Source: Mycogone perniciosa
Taxonomy: Eukaryota > Ascomycota > Sordariomycetes > Hypocreales > Hypocreaceae
Reading direction: 5' to 3'
NCBI GenBank assembly: GCA_025331125.1
Contig: JAOALB010000288.1
Location: forward strand, 1 to 27,353
DNA length: 27,353 nt
Below are positions 9,316-19,851 of this stretch, piece after piece (positions within the stretch are counted from its first letter, which is position 1; each line of letters opens with the position of its first letter). A program made the position numbers and the translations under genes. The notes below the pieces were generated by a model. The model worked only from the letters and a program-made list of their open reading frames with translations, did no database searches and was not told where the DNA came from.

Positions 9316-9689
9316 CTTGGTCAGTCTTTCGAACCACTATATACTCTCAGGTGCGCCAAGTGTCGTTGCAGGCACTAGCTTCTAAAGTAGAGCGAAGAGA
9401 CAAAGACGAGCGTCAAGGTGTCAAGGTGTCCTCGGATTGAACATTTCTTATTATCGTTCATTACCGCTGCTCGTATCCCTGGGGACTGTAGAGATCACTC
9501 TCCCATCTTGCATCTCGTGACCATCACATTTAGTTAGCGAATCATCTGCTTAGTAATAATACTCTGTCCTTTACTTCAATGCCTGACATGCTGAAACGCT
9601 AATAAAGCTCAATTCAACTTCCACCAATGCATTCCTCAGGCACCCGACCATCTTGGCCCGTGCGTAGAATATTTCAACCTTGAGAAGCA
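9316..9689. other. no recognisable gene
   Basis: Mixed-composition sequence with a duplicated TCAAGGTGTCAAGGTGTC near 9413-9430. A 9-bp inverted repeat, GACACTTGG/CCAAGTGTC, lies at about 9312-9364 next to the LTR-like end. No coding signal that I can support. Confidence 0.4.
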
Positions 9690-10020
9690 CGAAGGAAGAG
9701 TTGAGACAGGCTCAAGAACAACTGAAAGCTATCACCAACGTAACGACCCAGGTGAAAAATGCACTCAGGGTAACCCGGCACGTCGCACCTTGTGAATAAT
9801 TTGTAATAATTTGCATGGCCGGAACAATAGCGTGAATGAGTGCGAGATACAATTGGCTGGCCGGGAAACTATCTATGATGCAGACAAGCGTCTCCAGAAA
9901 TCAGTTGAGAAGATCAGTGGAGATAGAATTGAGGTGTCAGATGCACCAATTTGTGCGGTGATAGCTAACTACACAAAATGCGTTACGCGACACATGTACT
10001 CTGGTGTATTACCTATGTAA
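9690..10020 (+). pseudogene. unknown protein relic (coiled-coil then globular piece)
   Basis: One frame gives KEELRQAQEQLKAITNVTTQ and VKNALRVTRHVAPCE and then a stop. The next frame continues from HGRNNSVNECEIQLAGRETI to DADKRLQKSVEKISGDRI and CAVIANYTKC, ending at TAA 10018-10020. The heptad-like first part and the continuity across one frameshift suggest a C-terminal fragment of a gene. The family is not recognised. It lies tail-to-tail with the SNTX-GTPase gene, only about 30 bases away. Confidence 0.4.
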
Positions 10021-10053
10021 GAACATGGCTGCGCGCTACAAGCACCTTCTTTA

Positions 10054-13000
10054 CTACCAGAACTTCCAGCGATTGAGTATTGACCTAGGCATGTACTGGT
10101 GGGATTGGTTGAACTTGCTCGTCTCAGCATATGTCTGTGTTCGATGAGCAGATCGAGGCACTGTCGCCAGACTCCCACCACCACCTTCAGATCTCTCCTT
10201 GTGGTCTGTGTCAGTCCAGGAATAAGACGACTGCGAATTGCTTCCCCTCGATCCTCCCCCTCCCCCTTCTCCTGCTCCATAGCCGCTGTCCCGCTTTCTG
10301 CTACTCGTCAAGTATCTGCGCGGGCCACGCGCTAGCACACGATACGGCCGCTCGCGATATGTCCCCTCGTGCGAAGAGGCTATGACATATTTGATATTCT
10401 TCAAGTCCGCGCCAAAGTGCTTCAGCATGTACAGCTTCTTCACTAGGACATCGACCCCCCGCTCGTCAAGTGGCATGTCATCGGGGCACTTGGGGTCAAG
10501 CATGTTCTGCTTGAGCGTCTCAACCAGCTGAATATGGGCCTGCTTGTCGTCTTCCAGTGCCTGGAGGCGCTTCTGGTTCGCCTCCATGGAGATGCCCCTC
10601 AGCTTGCCAACCTCGATGATACCCTGCTCGTCCCGGATGAGCATGTCAAGATAGTCCAATGTCGCATCATTGATGGCTGTGATGGCGTTTTCCCTCAGGA
10701 ACAGGCAGAAGCGCGCGGCAGCGTGTCGAATCTCGTCGAGCTCTTTGTTGTATTCCTCGATGATTTTGTCCAATCGGGTGATGCTCAATTGGCGGAGCGT
10801 CACGTCATCCGCGGTGGCCTTCAGCTGCCGCTCGATTTCTATATCCGTGACGTTTACCTTGACCTCGTATAGCTCATAGAGGACATGTAAATGCTCTTGC
10901 CATCGGTGGCCGCAAACTAGGCAAATATTTGTGCCATGAAACGCCGCGCAGCTGATAAGGCCGGGGTCGGCGACGACATCTTCCTTGACATTGTTAAGAA
11001 AGCAGATAGGGTGGCAGTGTGTCTTGTATATAGTGACAAGCTTTCCATCCCCCATGCCACTGTCTTTAAAGTCACAGCAATCGACCATTTTGCAAACTGT
11101 TCGAGGATTGTTCAGCCGCTTGGCTGTGAATTGAATCTTTTCCAAGCGCAGCTTCTTGCGCAGATTATGCGCAGTCAGCCTCGTGTCATTTAGCTCATTT
11201 TTCTTATCCTGGCATAACTTGATGTTCTTCCTGATGGACTCTGAGATACTCGCCATGGGCTTTGTCAGTTCTGATATCAGCTTCCGTGTGCCATTCAAGC
11301 TCAATGTGCCGGTGACGGGGTGAGGAGGAGTTGATGTAAAGTAGTTGAGAAGCCTGTGCGCCTCTTTATTCGAGTGGTCCCAACTTCGACGGAAATCCTC
11401 CTCGTTGGTCACTGGCACATTCTGCTTACATGCTGCAAGGTAGCGGAAGCTCTCAGAGTCGAAGCAATAGGTAGTTGACGTGGAGAGTGTGATGCCGATA
11501 TCAGAATGCTCATCAAGTAGCGACTTGAGTGGCTTAAACGTGTCGCCTGGTGTGTAGTTTGAGATGCGAGTATTGGTGAAACCAAAGGCCATATTCCGGG
11601 CTGCACTGCGGTGAAGGTGTGTGAGAAGCTCTTTGACACGGAACCTAAAGGTGATGGTAAGACGAGAATTATTGGATTTGAGAAGTATCAGTATGCCGTG
11701 TAGTTCATCATAGCTGCTAATCGTTTGGAGAATGTCGGCCATGTTCTTCTTGTCGTAGGACAGACCTCTCGTGTCTCCAATTCCTGGGGTGTCGATCAAG
11801 CGATATGTCTTTGAGCCGATTGTGACGGGGTACACGGCTGACTTCTGCGTTGCTGAAGCCCCCGTTGACCCGTCTACCTCATCGTCGCGGGTGCCGACTT
11901 TGATGTTGTATTCCTGAATTCCCGTTTCGGGATTTTCTCGATCCATCGTCTGGAGAGAAAAAGAACATGGAATGACGGAAGCGAGCCTATCAGCATCCAT
12001 GGCTTCATCCAAAGTAGAGTAAGACAGGTAATTGACAAAAGCGTTGATGAATGTCGACTTGCCCACTCCGGTCTCGCCAAGAATAAGAATGTTGATGTAG
12101 TCAGCCTGATTCAGTCCACTCAAGAGTTTGTGAAGCTCCTCTGAGTTATGCTTTTCGTAGCTGGATCCGTGCTTGGGATCATTGCACTTAAACTCGTAGG
12201 CGCCATAGGCGCATCGACCACACTCACAGTAAAAGAAGGAATCACTGAATCTGTATTCGATTTCTGTTAAGCAACGAGGGCAGATCCATTCTACCTGTTT
12301 GGAATCGCAATCAGAGCTGGGGCAAGGTATCCTCACAAAGCGCCTCTTGACCGGCCGTGGGCGCTTACTGTTATCTAGAAGTCTATCAGGAAATCGAGCG
12401 AAGCATTTTGAAGCCAGGAACCGGCTGTTCTCGAGCACATCTGTGACACTCTCTTTTCCGCCCTTGTACTGGGAAATGTGTGGCGCTTCCAGATAGACAT
12501 CGGAGTCTGTCGCGTCATAGTCGGCGATGTATACAGGTGTACGCTCGTCTTGCTGGCCAAGTAACTCGAGCAACAAGGTGCAGTTATCGTTCCATTCCTT
12601 CTGTTGATTCATGGATTCGGAGTCGAAGTGAAAGACATAGCAGCAGGTGTGCTTGTGAGACTCTCTGATCGTCTCCAAAGAAAGTCCATTGTGACCTGTG
12701 TATTTTGCGCCCTGGAAATAAACTCAAGTTTGTCGGTTTCTTGCCCAGCGATTGCAGAGAGTTGCCTCGGTGAGGACTCCCTGGAAGTGATGTGGTGATA
12801 AAGATCCAATAGTGTCGAGGACTCTACTTTCCCTTTCCTCACAACCACCAAGACATGGAGTAGTTCATTGATCGTCCAGCTCTTGCTCTCTTCCAAGTTC
12901 TTGATTGACATGAGGACTTCATCAACGTGATCTTTCGCCACATGCATCATGTGGCCTGCCAAGTAGGCATTATAACTTCGAAGCTTGGCCTCAGAAGCAT

Positions 13001-13853
13001 CAAAATCATCAAATAGCTGAATGAAGTTGGCAAGATAGTCGGAGCTGATAGTTCTCAGACCGCATTGAATCCTTTGTGGGAGAGGCAGAAAATACGAAAG
13101 CATTGTGATAGGAATCAAGGTGTATGATATTGGCCACCCCTTCCCGCTGCTCTCCTGGCGGATGTGATCCGGCACGATTTGGATGAAGTTGCACATTTCT
13201 GATATGTCCTGCATGACAAAGCCCTCACTTTCAAGGACGTCGCTGTAGAGCGTAAGCTTGTTGCAAAGTTCCATCTGAGGGGGATTTTGCGGTGTAAGAA
13301 AGGCTGATTCGATGGCGGATGTGAGGACCTCCAAGTCCCTTTCGAAGGCGGTCTCATCTTTGAATCGACCGAGATTGCTGGACATTGAATAGTTGGCTGC
13401 GACAATAGTCCGTAGACCCCATCTGATTCCAGTAACCACATGAGTACAGTCATGGGTTTGCAAGAGCGTCAAATCCCTGCTCGATTTGAACGCCTCACTA
13501 AAATTGTCCAGCGTCTGTCGCACTGTCGAGACTTCATGAATAATGGCGCCGCGAAGGCTTCTACCACTGTATGGGAAATCGCGAAGAAAGACGGCAGCGC
13601 CTTGAGGCTCAACAAGTCCAGAGAGGAGATTGACAGCGGTCTCTTTGTCAATGTGGAGAGCTTCAAATATATCGCCATAGGAGCTGCATCTAGAGAGGGA
13701 AATCTCCGTAAGGGAGTCTGGTTGTGTCGACACATAACTAGCTGGCAGATCCCTGGGTAAAATTGAAGCGTGTAGGAACCGATCTGATTTTGCATCGTAG
13801 AGCGTGCCGATGGAGGCAATTCGTCTAAGGGCAGGACAAACCAGATCATCCAT
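10054..13853 (-). CDS. SNTX-like / zinc-ribbon / P-loop GTPase fusion protein (frame break near 12.7 kb)
   Basis: Two long same-strand frames make one gene. Part A (13853-12609, ATG at 13853) opens RIASIGTLYDAKSDRF, then SLSGLVEP-type and CTHVVTGIRWGLRTIV segments that follow the N-terminal pattern of the stonustoxin/SNTX family, and a helical region. Part B (12711-10054) starts with a thioredoxin-like piece (CCYVFHFDSES) and a four-Cys ribbon (CPSSDC, CPRC, CECGRC). A G domain follows: G1 GETGVGKST at 12078-12052, G3 DTPG, and TNTR in place of NKxD, as in this family. Then a second Cys/His region (CKMVDCC...CLVCGHRW), coiled coil and a Gly/Ser-rich tail. The parts may be joined by a 116-nt intron (12827-12712, TTTATTTCCAG acceptor, phase kept) or separated by a one-base frameshift near 12708. 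Animal SNTX members include fish venom toxins; the GTPase-bearing fungal forms are intracellular by inference and no toxicity is implied. Confidence 0.8.
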
Positions 13854-15389
13854 GATTCAGGGTAACTTGCAATTGTTGGATACGGGATGGAAGAGAAAAG
13901 GGTGTGCAGTTTGATGTCAACACTCGAAAGAGAAACACCAGTACATTAAAGAACATACGTATTTTTTTAAAGGGTTATAATAGCTTCTTTTCATCTGTTT
14001 AGATGTAGCTGGTACTCCGTATCTACAGACTTATGGCAGGCCTTAACATGCGTTGGCCTCCTGCATTTGTGGTTGCATGGGTTACGAAGTAGTGACACAC
14101 ACATGCAAGTTTTAGACGTTGTTATCCGTGGTTGATTAGCCACGCACTAACTCATTGATCGTATGCATGTTATCTCTGGGCAACAATTGAGGCGTCAAAA
14201 CGGCACATACGATTGGTGTGATCCTCATCCAAGGGTGCTACGTGACGGAATGCGGACAACAACAGGGATGAAATGTAGGTCGTTAGCAGTTTCACCGTGT
14301 GATTGACTACATCTCTAAATATCTGCGGCCTACTTCGTAATTACCGTTTTGTACGAAATATTCTCAACTCCAACTCAGGCTGGTGATATGGTTGGGCGCA
14401 GTCTTAGCGAGACTGGGATGTAGTATGCAACTCAGATGTGGTCAATGGCTGGTACTAGTGTAATCAATTTGGCAGCGGGAGGCCTACTACCTGCTGATAT
14501 GTTTGCGGATTGGTCCGTCCGTATATGCAATTTAGGTAGACGTACGGGTGGTTCTCGAGCAAGAGACAGTAGTATGTATCCATTGGGCCCTTTTTATCCC
14601 TTTGACAAACTACGAATACTTCACGTATACTTCCTTATTATCACAGATGCGACCGAGAAAGAAGTCTCTTTTCCGAGTGGCTTTTTCATAAACCAGTGGA
14701 TGTCTAACACGACACCTATCTACCCCACAGTGTGTGTCACATAACAACACAGAATACAGTGGCGGGTGACAACTATCAAGGATAGCCTTGAAATCAAGTA
14801 ATTGAAGAATTTTGTTTTTAAATAATGGAGCGGAATTGAGTTCTGCTTAAATACATAGAGGTTGGCGGGGATACCAATCGAATAGCCGATAGAGGGATGA
14901 ATGAAGGGATCAAGGGATAGTATTAAGGGCAGAGAGAAACGGGATTAAGGGAGTGTGCAATCGACATGCGGATGTGACGACAGCAAACCTACCTATATGA
15001 ATTAATATGAGTTTCAACATCGAATATGACTAGTTGTCCGACCGTCCCGGCCATTTACCTCGCACTAATGCATATGTAATAGATCTGGGAGTTTGTTGGG
15101 TTGGCCATGTACTTGTATGTGGCTGATTTGACCTGATTGAGGTGACGCCATCTTCTTGATGACTCAGGCAGTCAGATCACAAGCGGTATCTGGGCGAGCA
15201 GAGCAATACTTGGTTGATTTGTCTAGAATTCCATGTAATCTTCGCAGTGAGTTGTAAGCTACTGCCCGAACCGTCATTGCAAATAAGTGTAGGTAAAGTG
15301 CAGAAGAGAAGATCACGTAGTCTCTCGGTCCACGCAAGTGAATAAATCAGATCAGTCTTGACGGTTAATTCAATGCAAATCTTCTTGTA
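13854..15389. other. intergenic: upstream of SNTX-GTPase gene, downstream of AAA+ gene
   Basis: About 1.5 kb. It should contain the promoter of the gene starting at 13853 and the 3' end of the AAA+ gene. TACTCCGTA occurs at 14013-14021. A plus-strand frame of 102 codons (14436-14744) has no motif and sits in low-information sequence, so I do not call it. Purine-rich repeats of AGGGA type occur around 14890-14950. Confidence 0.5.
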
Positions 15390-17488
15390 TTAAGCGCTTG
15401 TCCGAGAATTCGCCATATCCTTTACGATTCTGCCCACGATGTCCCCATCATCCACGTCAACGACGAAGTCGTACAAGTCATCGTGCTCTCGAATCTCTTC
15501 GTCGTCATCGAGGTATGCATCCAAGACAATGCGCTTCACAGTTTGTGCGCCAGCCTTCAGACTACGTGCTCCCAGCTTATTGTGGTAATGTGTCTGCCCA
15601 AGGATCGAGCATACGGTGCTATCCCTTTTGATCAATAGCCTGATGTTACCGATGAGCCGCTCCTGTGGCCCTTTGAATAGACTGATCGGAAGCCGTAGAT
15701 CTTGCGCCAACTCTAGCAAATATTTGTGTGTGATGACTGCTTGTTCACCAACAGAAAATGGTAAAAAGGGGACAAACTCAGAGACTCGTCCAGTCACGGG
15801 CGCCTGTGTGCAAATTAGCAGCATGCCTCCAAATGTGTAAGCAGGGAAATACTTGCCCCGAAATACTGCAGGAATCCCTCTCGCAATTGTTGTGAGAGCT
15901 TCCTGACCAGTCGGGATCGCTCGGTTTGTTCATCGCCAGCTAAAGCATCGTTCTGTTGGTAGAAATCTAGAATCGTGTTGTCCAATGCATTCGTCGCTAC
16001 GATCCATATCGTATTCGAGCAATCAATCTTATCACCGTTGCGTCTGTCTTGATACTCGCCTTTCAAATAATCAGCCTCTTGTTAGTCAGCATCTAGTGTG
16101 GACATACCATTGTCAAACGGGAGCAGTAAAGTTTGATGGATATCCCTTGTCGTCTTTTCGAACTCATCCAGGAAGACAATGCACCTCTTTCCAGAATTCT
16201 CCACGAGAAAGTTATTGACCGCTGAGCCTTTTTCGTATCCGCTGTAAGGTCGTCTAGGGCCAAATAATTCCATTTCATGATTCATAATGGTGCAATCAAC
16301 CACCTCCAAGTCCAATGATAGGAGATGGCCAAGCTGCCGTGCCAGCTCAGTCTTTCCGTGTCCGCTGGGTCCAGCAAAGCATAGAACGAGCGGATGGTTA
16401 GTGGGCATCATAAGATGGGTGAGCAGCCTCTGGATAAGCAGCTCCGTGGCAATAGATTGGCCGACGAGGAAGTACGGAATGCCCAACAGCCCTTGGCAAT
16501 TTTTGAGCCGAGCAATCTGCCGCCTTTTCAGCGAGGGCGGCTTCAGCTTTAAGGATCTCTCTAAAAAGTATCGTTGGGTGAGGTTGATGGCCTTTGCAAG
16601 CCTAGTTTTTGTGACCTGGGAACACCATGCAGTCGCCTCACCCTCACCAATCTCTTCCTTGCCCTTCTGGCCAGAGCCGACTGTCGTATCTTGTATGTAC
16701 GGCATGAACAGATCGATGGGGATGGTACGAGGCGAGGCGCCTTGGCTAAGTAGGGTGCAGACCATGATTGTTGTATCGGTCTGCAATGTCTCCCCACAGA
16801 TGATGGCAAAGGCCAGCAAAGGGACCTGTGATGGCTCATGTACAGTACGAGCGTTCGCTCCGAATTCTATTAAGAGCTGTACCATGTTCTCATCGTTTGC
16901 TGCAACTGCGTAGAATATGAGAGGAAAGCCCATGACACTGTCGTTGATATGCTGCTCAACAAAACTCGAATCGGAGAGATGTAGGTAGCTTCGGGAATGA
17001 TGGGCTGTAAAGCCATGCTGAATGGCTCCCGCGAGAGCATCAGGGCTGAAGCCATAATCTGTCAAGTTTTCCGGCAATGGGAGCCGAGGCAGAATGAAGT
17101 CCCATTCTCTCTGGCAAGTTTCATCATCATCTTGGCCTTCTTTGTCTGGAGAGACATCGTGTGGCGGGGGAGTATTTGATCGTGAACGCGATGGGGTCCT
17201 GAACATGCGGCGGCTCCGTCCTACCACAGACCATACAGATGTTGAATGCGATGAGGGTGTTTCCTGCAGGTCTTGTGCGTATATTTGGAAGACCTCGTGA
17301 TGTCTCTTGGCGTCAGCGACGTCATTATTAAAAATCTGCACAAGGATTAGTATAAATATCGGGTAGTCATGAAGATGCTTTCTTACTTTGAGCAAGGTGA
17401 TGGCTCTCTCCTCGGTGCAATTACACTCCCTCATCAGAATCTCAACGAGATCATCTACTGTGCCAGCGACCGACTGTGTAGCAGACAT
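15390..17488 (-). CDS. ankyrin-repeat AAA+ ATPase (ClpB-type C-terminal module)
   Basis: Four exons: 17488-17387, 17335-16108, 16059-15857 and 15803-15390, 648 residues. Intron 1 (51 nt) has GTAAGA...ACTAAT...CAG and is in frame. Intron 2 (48 nt) has GTATGT, GCTGACTAAC and AAAG. Intron 3 (53 nt) begins with GC, not GT. The N-terminus (CNCTEERAITLLK + IFNNDVADAKRHHEVF) looks like a UBA-type three-helix unit. A Ser/Arg-rich linker follows, then two ankyrin-like repeats (GFPLIFYAVAANDENMVQLL, VPLLAFAIICGET). The ATPase has Walker A GPSGHGKT (about 356-363), Walker B CIVFLDEFEK, sensor 1 VATNALD, a GRV arginine before FVPFLPF, and sensor 2 GARSL in the small domain. The likely role is ATP-driven remodelling of a partner chosen through the ankyrin/UBA part. 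The key ATPase residues are present, so the gene looks functional. Confidence 0.9.
15804..15856 (-). other. GC-AG intron in the AAA+ gene
   Basis: On the minus strand the exon ends TTCGGG, the intron reads GCAAGTATTT... to ...CACACAG (53 nt), and the next exon starts GCGCCCGTGACTGG. Only this border joins FG to APVTGRV in phase 0, which restores the conserved FGAPxTGR motif. Using the nearby GTATTT as donor breaks the frame. A GCTAAT branch-like site lies near the acceptor. Confidence 0.75.
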
Positions 17489-17913
17489 TTCGTTACTGTT
17501 TCGATATATTCACTGAGATACCGAGACAAAGAGTTGAAGAACACACTTGGTCGTTTGGCATAAGGGCGCGAAGCACCTACCTAGGCATTGAATGTCGTGT
17601 TTGTCGGCCTCCCTGAGTGCCTTGGCAATCGAACTTTAATCATTGGACAGGAAGGGAGACGAAACTTCCAAACTGCCTCCGCCACCTGCATGAAGCATGA
17701 GGTTGGAATTTCTTTTGCAGCATTAGGACGGCCTGCGGGAGGCCTTCGATGTTGCCCTTCTTCTAGGGCCAATCCCTGCATGTGGTGTCGCCTCCATGTG
17801 CATGACCAACATCGCGTTATATTGTTACAGGGATACTCTAGATAACAATCCTCGTGTTATTAGTGAAAGTACTTCCACAGGCATCTTGATAATGACATCC
17901 GTCCCATCGTCAT
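17489..17913. other. intergenic with a possible small coding relic
   Basis: Upstream region of the AAA+ gene and downstream region of the coiled-coil gene. On the minus strand near 17640-17585 one frame reads IAKALREADKHDIQCLG. Near 17755-17695 another reads GNIEGLPQAVLMLQKK. These look like pieces of a decayed helical protein. No start, splice site or family is evident. Confidence 0.35.
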
Positions 17914-18621
17914 TCAACTGTCACACCCCGCATATGGCTTCTTGGCTCTTGGGAATGGCCACGAGCGCAGCCCCAGTCCAGCGAGCAGTGATCCCTGCTC
18001 CTTAAGTGCCATCTCCTTGACCTGCAGCGAGGCCTGGAGATTCTTGTTGATGGCCTGCATGTCTCTGAATTGTCTTGACACTTGTTCTCCATTCGTCTTG
18101 TGGAACGCCAATAGCCGCTGCAGCTCATTCACTTTCTCGTCGTGCGCAGGCTGTAATGCACTCATATGTTCAAACTCTTTCACCCTCGCCTCTGCGGCCT
18201 CGCGTTTTTGTCCATTTTCGCGAGCCTCATCCAAGAGATGCGCCACCTTTTCTTGCAACCGAGTCATCTCAGCATCCTTGTCTGCTCCTTTTCTCCGTTC
18301 GTCTTCCAGGTTCTTCTGAGCGGCCAACAAGTCCTGCACTAACTTGTCGATTCCATGAAATGCAGAATCTTGGCGCTTTTCAGCCAGCCCCATTTCATGT
18401 GGGAGGCCATTGTTACTTTGCTCCAACTTGACCTCCGCATCGTTGTAAACCTCTGACATGATCTCTCTTGAAACGGCTGTGCGACTCGCACGAGAAGTAG
18501 ACTTGGTGGTTTCGTCTTCGTTTTGTAGTGTTGCTCGCGTAGCCACAACAGGTAGATTGTCGAGCATGCCTGTTGCAGTAGACTCAGCCGCCTTTGCGGT
18601 CCGGAATGAGGTGGGCAACAT
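17914..18621 (-). CDS. predicted coiled-coil protein, 235 residues
   Basis: One uninterrupted frame from ATG 18621 to the stop at 17914. The N-terminal ~55 residues are Ser/Thr/Ala-rich and probably disordered. From GIDKLVQDLLAAQKNLEDER through the stretch beginning DKDAEMTRLQEKVAHLLDEA to ASLQVKEMALKEQGSLLAGL the sequence is charged with hydrophobic heptads, a long coiled coil of about 130 residues. The C-terminus is short and basic (SWPFPRAKKPYAG). No catalytic motif, signal peptide or membrane segment is seen and I recognise no family. Codon use is regular and the frame has no breaks, favouring a real gene. It lies upstream of the AAA+ gene on the same strand, so the two could be partners, but nothing in the sequence proves that. 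Confidence 0.6.
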   Translation of the reverse strand: MLPTSFRTAKAAESTATGMLDNLPVVATRATLQNEDETTKSTSRASRTAVSREIMSEVYNDAEVKLEQSNNGLPHEMGLAEKRQDSAFHGIDKLVQDLLAAQKNLEDERRKGADKDAEMTRLQEKVAHLLDEARENGQKREAAEARVKEFEHMSALQPAHDEKVNELQRLLAFHKTNGEQVSRQFRDMQAINKNLQASLQVKEMALKEQGSLLAGLGLRSWPFPRAKKPYAGCDS

Positions 18622-18976
18622 AGCGAGGAAGATGACAACTGTTTGAGGCTTTGTGATTTGGGGAGAATTGTGGTGGCAGAAGAAGAAAATTGTAAACGCA
18701 ACGGTGACCGAGGCCCCTCAATTTATCTGTCTCAAGTGACTGCTTCAACCGCCACCCTTTTACACGTAATGAGAAATGTACCGCATGATGTCGGGTTCAT
18801 TCGAACAGAGTCGGCAAATTATTGAGCGAATTATGTTGAAGAGATAGGTTTGTGGTGATTGGCTCGCAAAAAGTCAGTCACAAAATACGTGTCACCCGCT
18901 TAAGCCTGGTATGGAGATCATACCCTTTCACTTGGCGACGGGGTCAATTTCGTGAGATAATACGGTAGGTACTAGC
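18622..18976. other. intergenic, upstream of the coiled-coil gene
   Basis: About 355 bases that should hold the promoter of the coiled-coil gene (start 18621). I see no clear TATA box, repeat or RNA gene. Confidence 0.5.
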
Positions 18977-19594
18977 TCACCCCTCAGCAAGAAAGACAAC
19001 TAGTATCGTTACCAGGGTCAGCGAGATAACCAGTGCAATAATCGCCCCAGTCATAGTGAACTTGGGCTTGTCCAGGTCTGCTTCGCGATCAGCGTCGTGG
19101 TGCTCATCACGTTGAATGACTTTGTCAAAGGTGCTGTGTTGGCTGCTCGCCTGGAACCAGATGTAAAGGAAGAAGGCCACAATCAAAGCGATTGAGGTTG
19201 CTTGGCTAACGCGCAAAATGTCATATTGGGGGCTTCCTCTCCGTAAAGCTCTCATGAAGTATACGAAACCCGGGAAGATCAGACAGTCTCTGTCTTGAGG
19301 GCTGAGTAGGAGGCGCTGGGAATAAGCAATCCGCAAGTGGCGTCCAAGAGGGGCATGGAATTTTCGGCTAGCGCGCTGTAACCCGCCAAAGAAAAAAACA
19401 CAATCCAAAGCACAGTAGCAGATTGGTAAGAATGCTACCCGGAACAGCGGCTTGGATGATGGGATCAGGTTTCCCTCATCACCGTTTCCATTGTTGGTCT
19501 TGTCCTTGTGCTTGACGATCAGCATGACGAAGAGAATGATTTCGACAATGTGTTCGTGTCTAAACGAAAACGCGTATTGGTTCAGTGGCAGCAA
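18977..19594 (-). pseudogene. Ca2+/H+ exchanger (CAX/VCX1-type) N-terminal fragment
   Basis: The frame is open from an ATG at 19594 to TGA, but only parts match the vacuolar CAX family. VFFFGGLQRASRKF corresponds to the FFFGGL motif. ILRVSQATSIALIVAFFLYI and WFQASSQHSTFDKV correspond to the SRGTAI membrane helix and its cytoplasmic loop. KFTMTGAIIALVISLTLVTI with VVFLAEG corresponds to the next helix, which normally leads into the first catalytic repeat. The stretch between FGGL and ILRVS is not CAX-like and probably hides frameshifts. After LAEG the sequence reads GGTGAGC, a consensus splice donor, so the piece ends at a likely exon border. The remaining ~60% of the transporter, including the ion-binding repeats, is not found downstream. 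A truncated, non-functional copy is most likely. Confidence 0.65.
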
Positions 19595-19851
19595 CTGCTG
19601 ATTGAATGCGTAGAGGAATAGAGACCATTAGAGGCAATCGAAGGAAACGAGGGAAATCTCCAGCAACCCCCGGAGCTGTTTAGCCGTTATATTCAGCCGC
19701 TAGTTCAACAGCGCCGACCGAGGTCCCTACAAGCCATGCATAGATGTCTCACCCTTCAAGGCTCGGGTTAATGCTGTTGCGAAGCTGGATGCTGAAACAA
19801 AACTTGGCCTGTCTTCTTTCATCTAAAAGCGTCTAGATTTATACTTTAGTA
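19595..19851. other. no gene seen
   Basis: Short stretch between the CAX fragment and the zinc-finger relic. It becomes AT-rich towards 19851. No motif found on either strand. Confidence 0.4.

Noticed and set aside
9300..9370. tRNA-like TTCGAACCAC and an inverted repeat GACACTTGG/CCAAGTGTC
   Set aside because: No acceptor stem, D-arm or anticodon arm can be drawn around it; the short inverted repeat is more likely linked to the LTR-like end.
14436..14744. 102-codon plus-strand frame
   Set aside because: No motif, no splice context, low-information sequence between two genes.
16287..16913. 208-codon plus-strand frame inside the AAA+ gene
   Set aside because: Antisense to exon 2, which carries the ankyrin part and the AAA+ Walker motifs.
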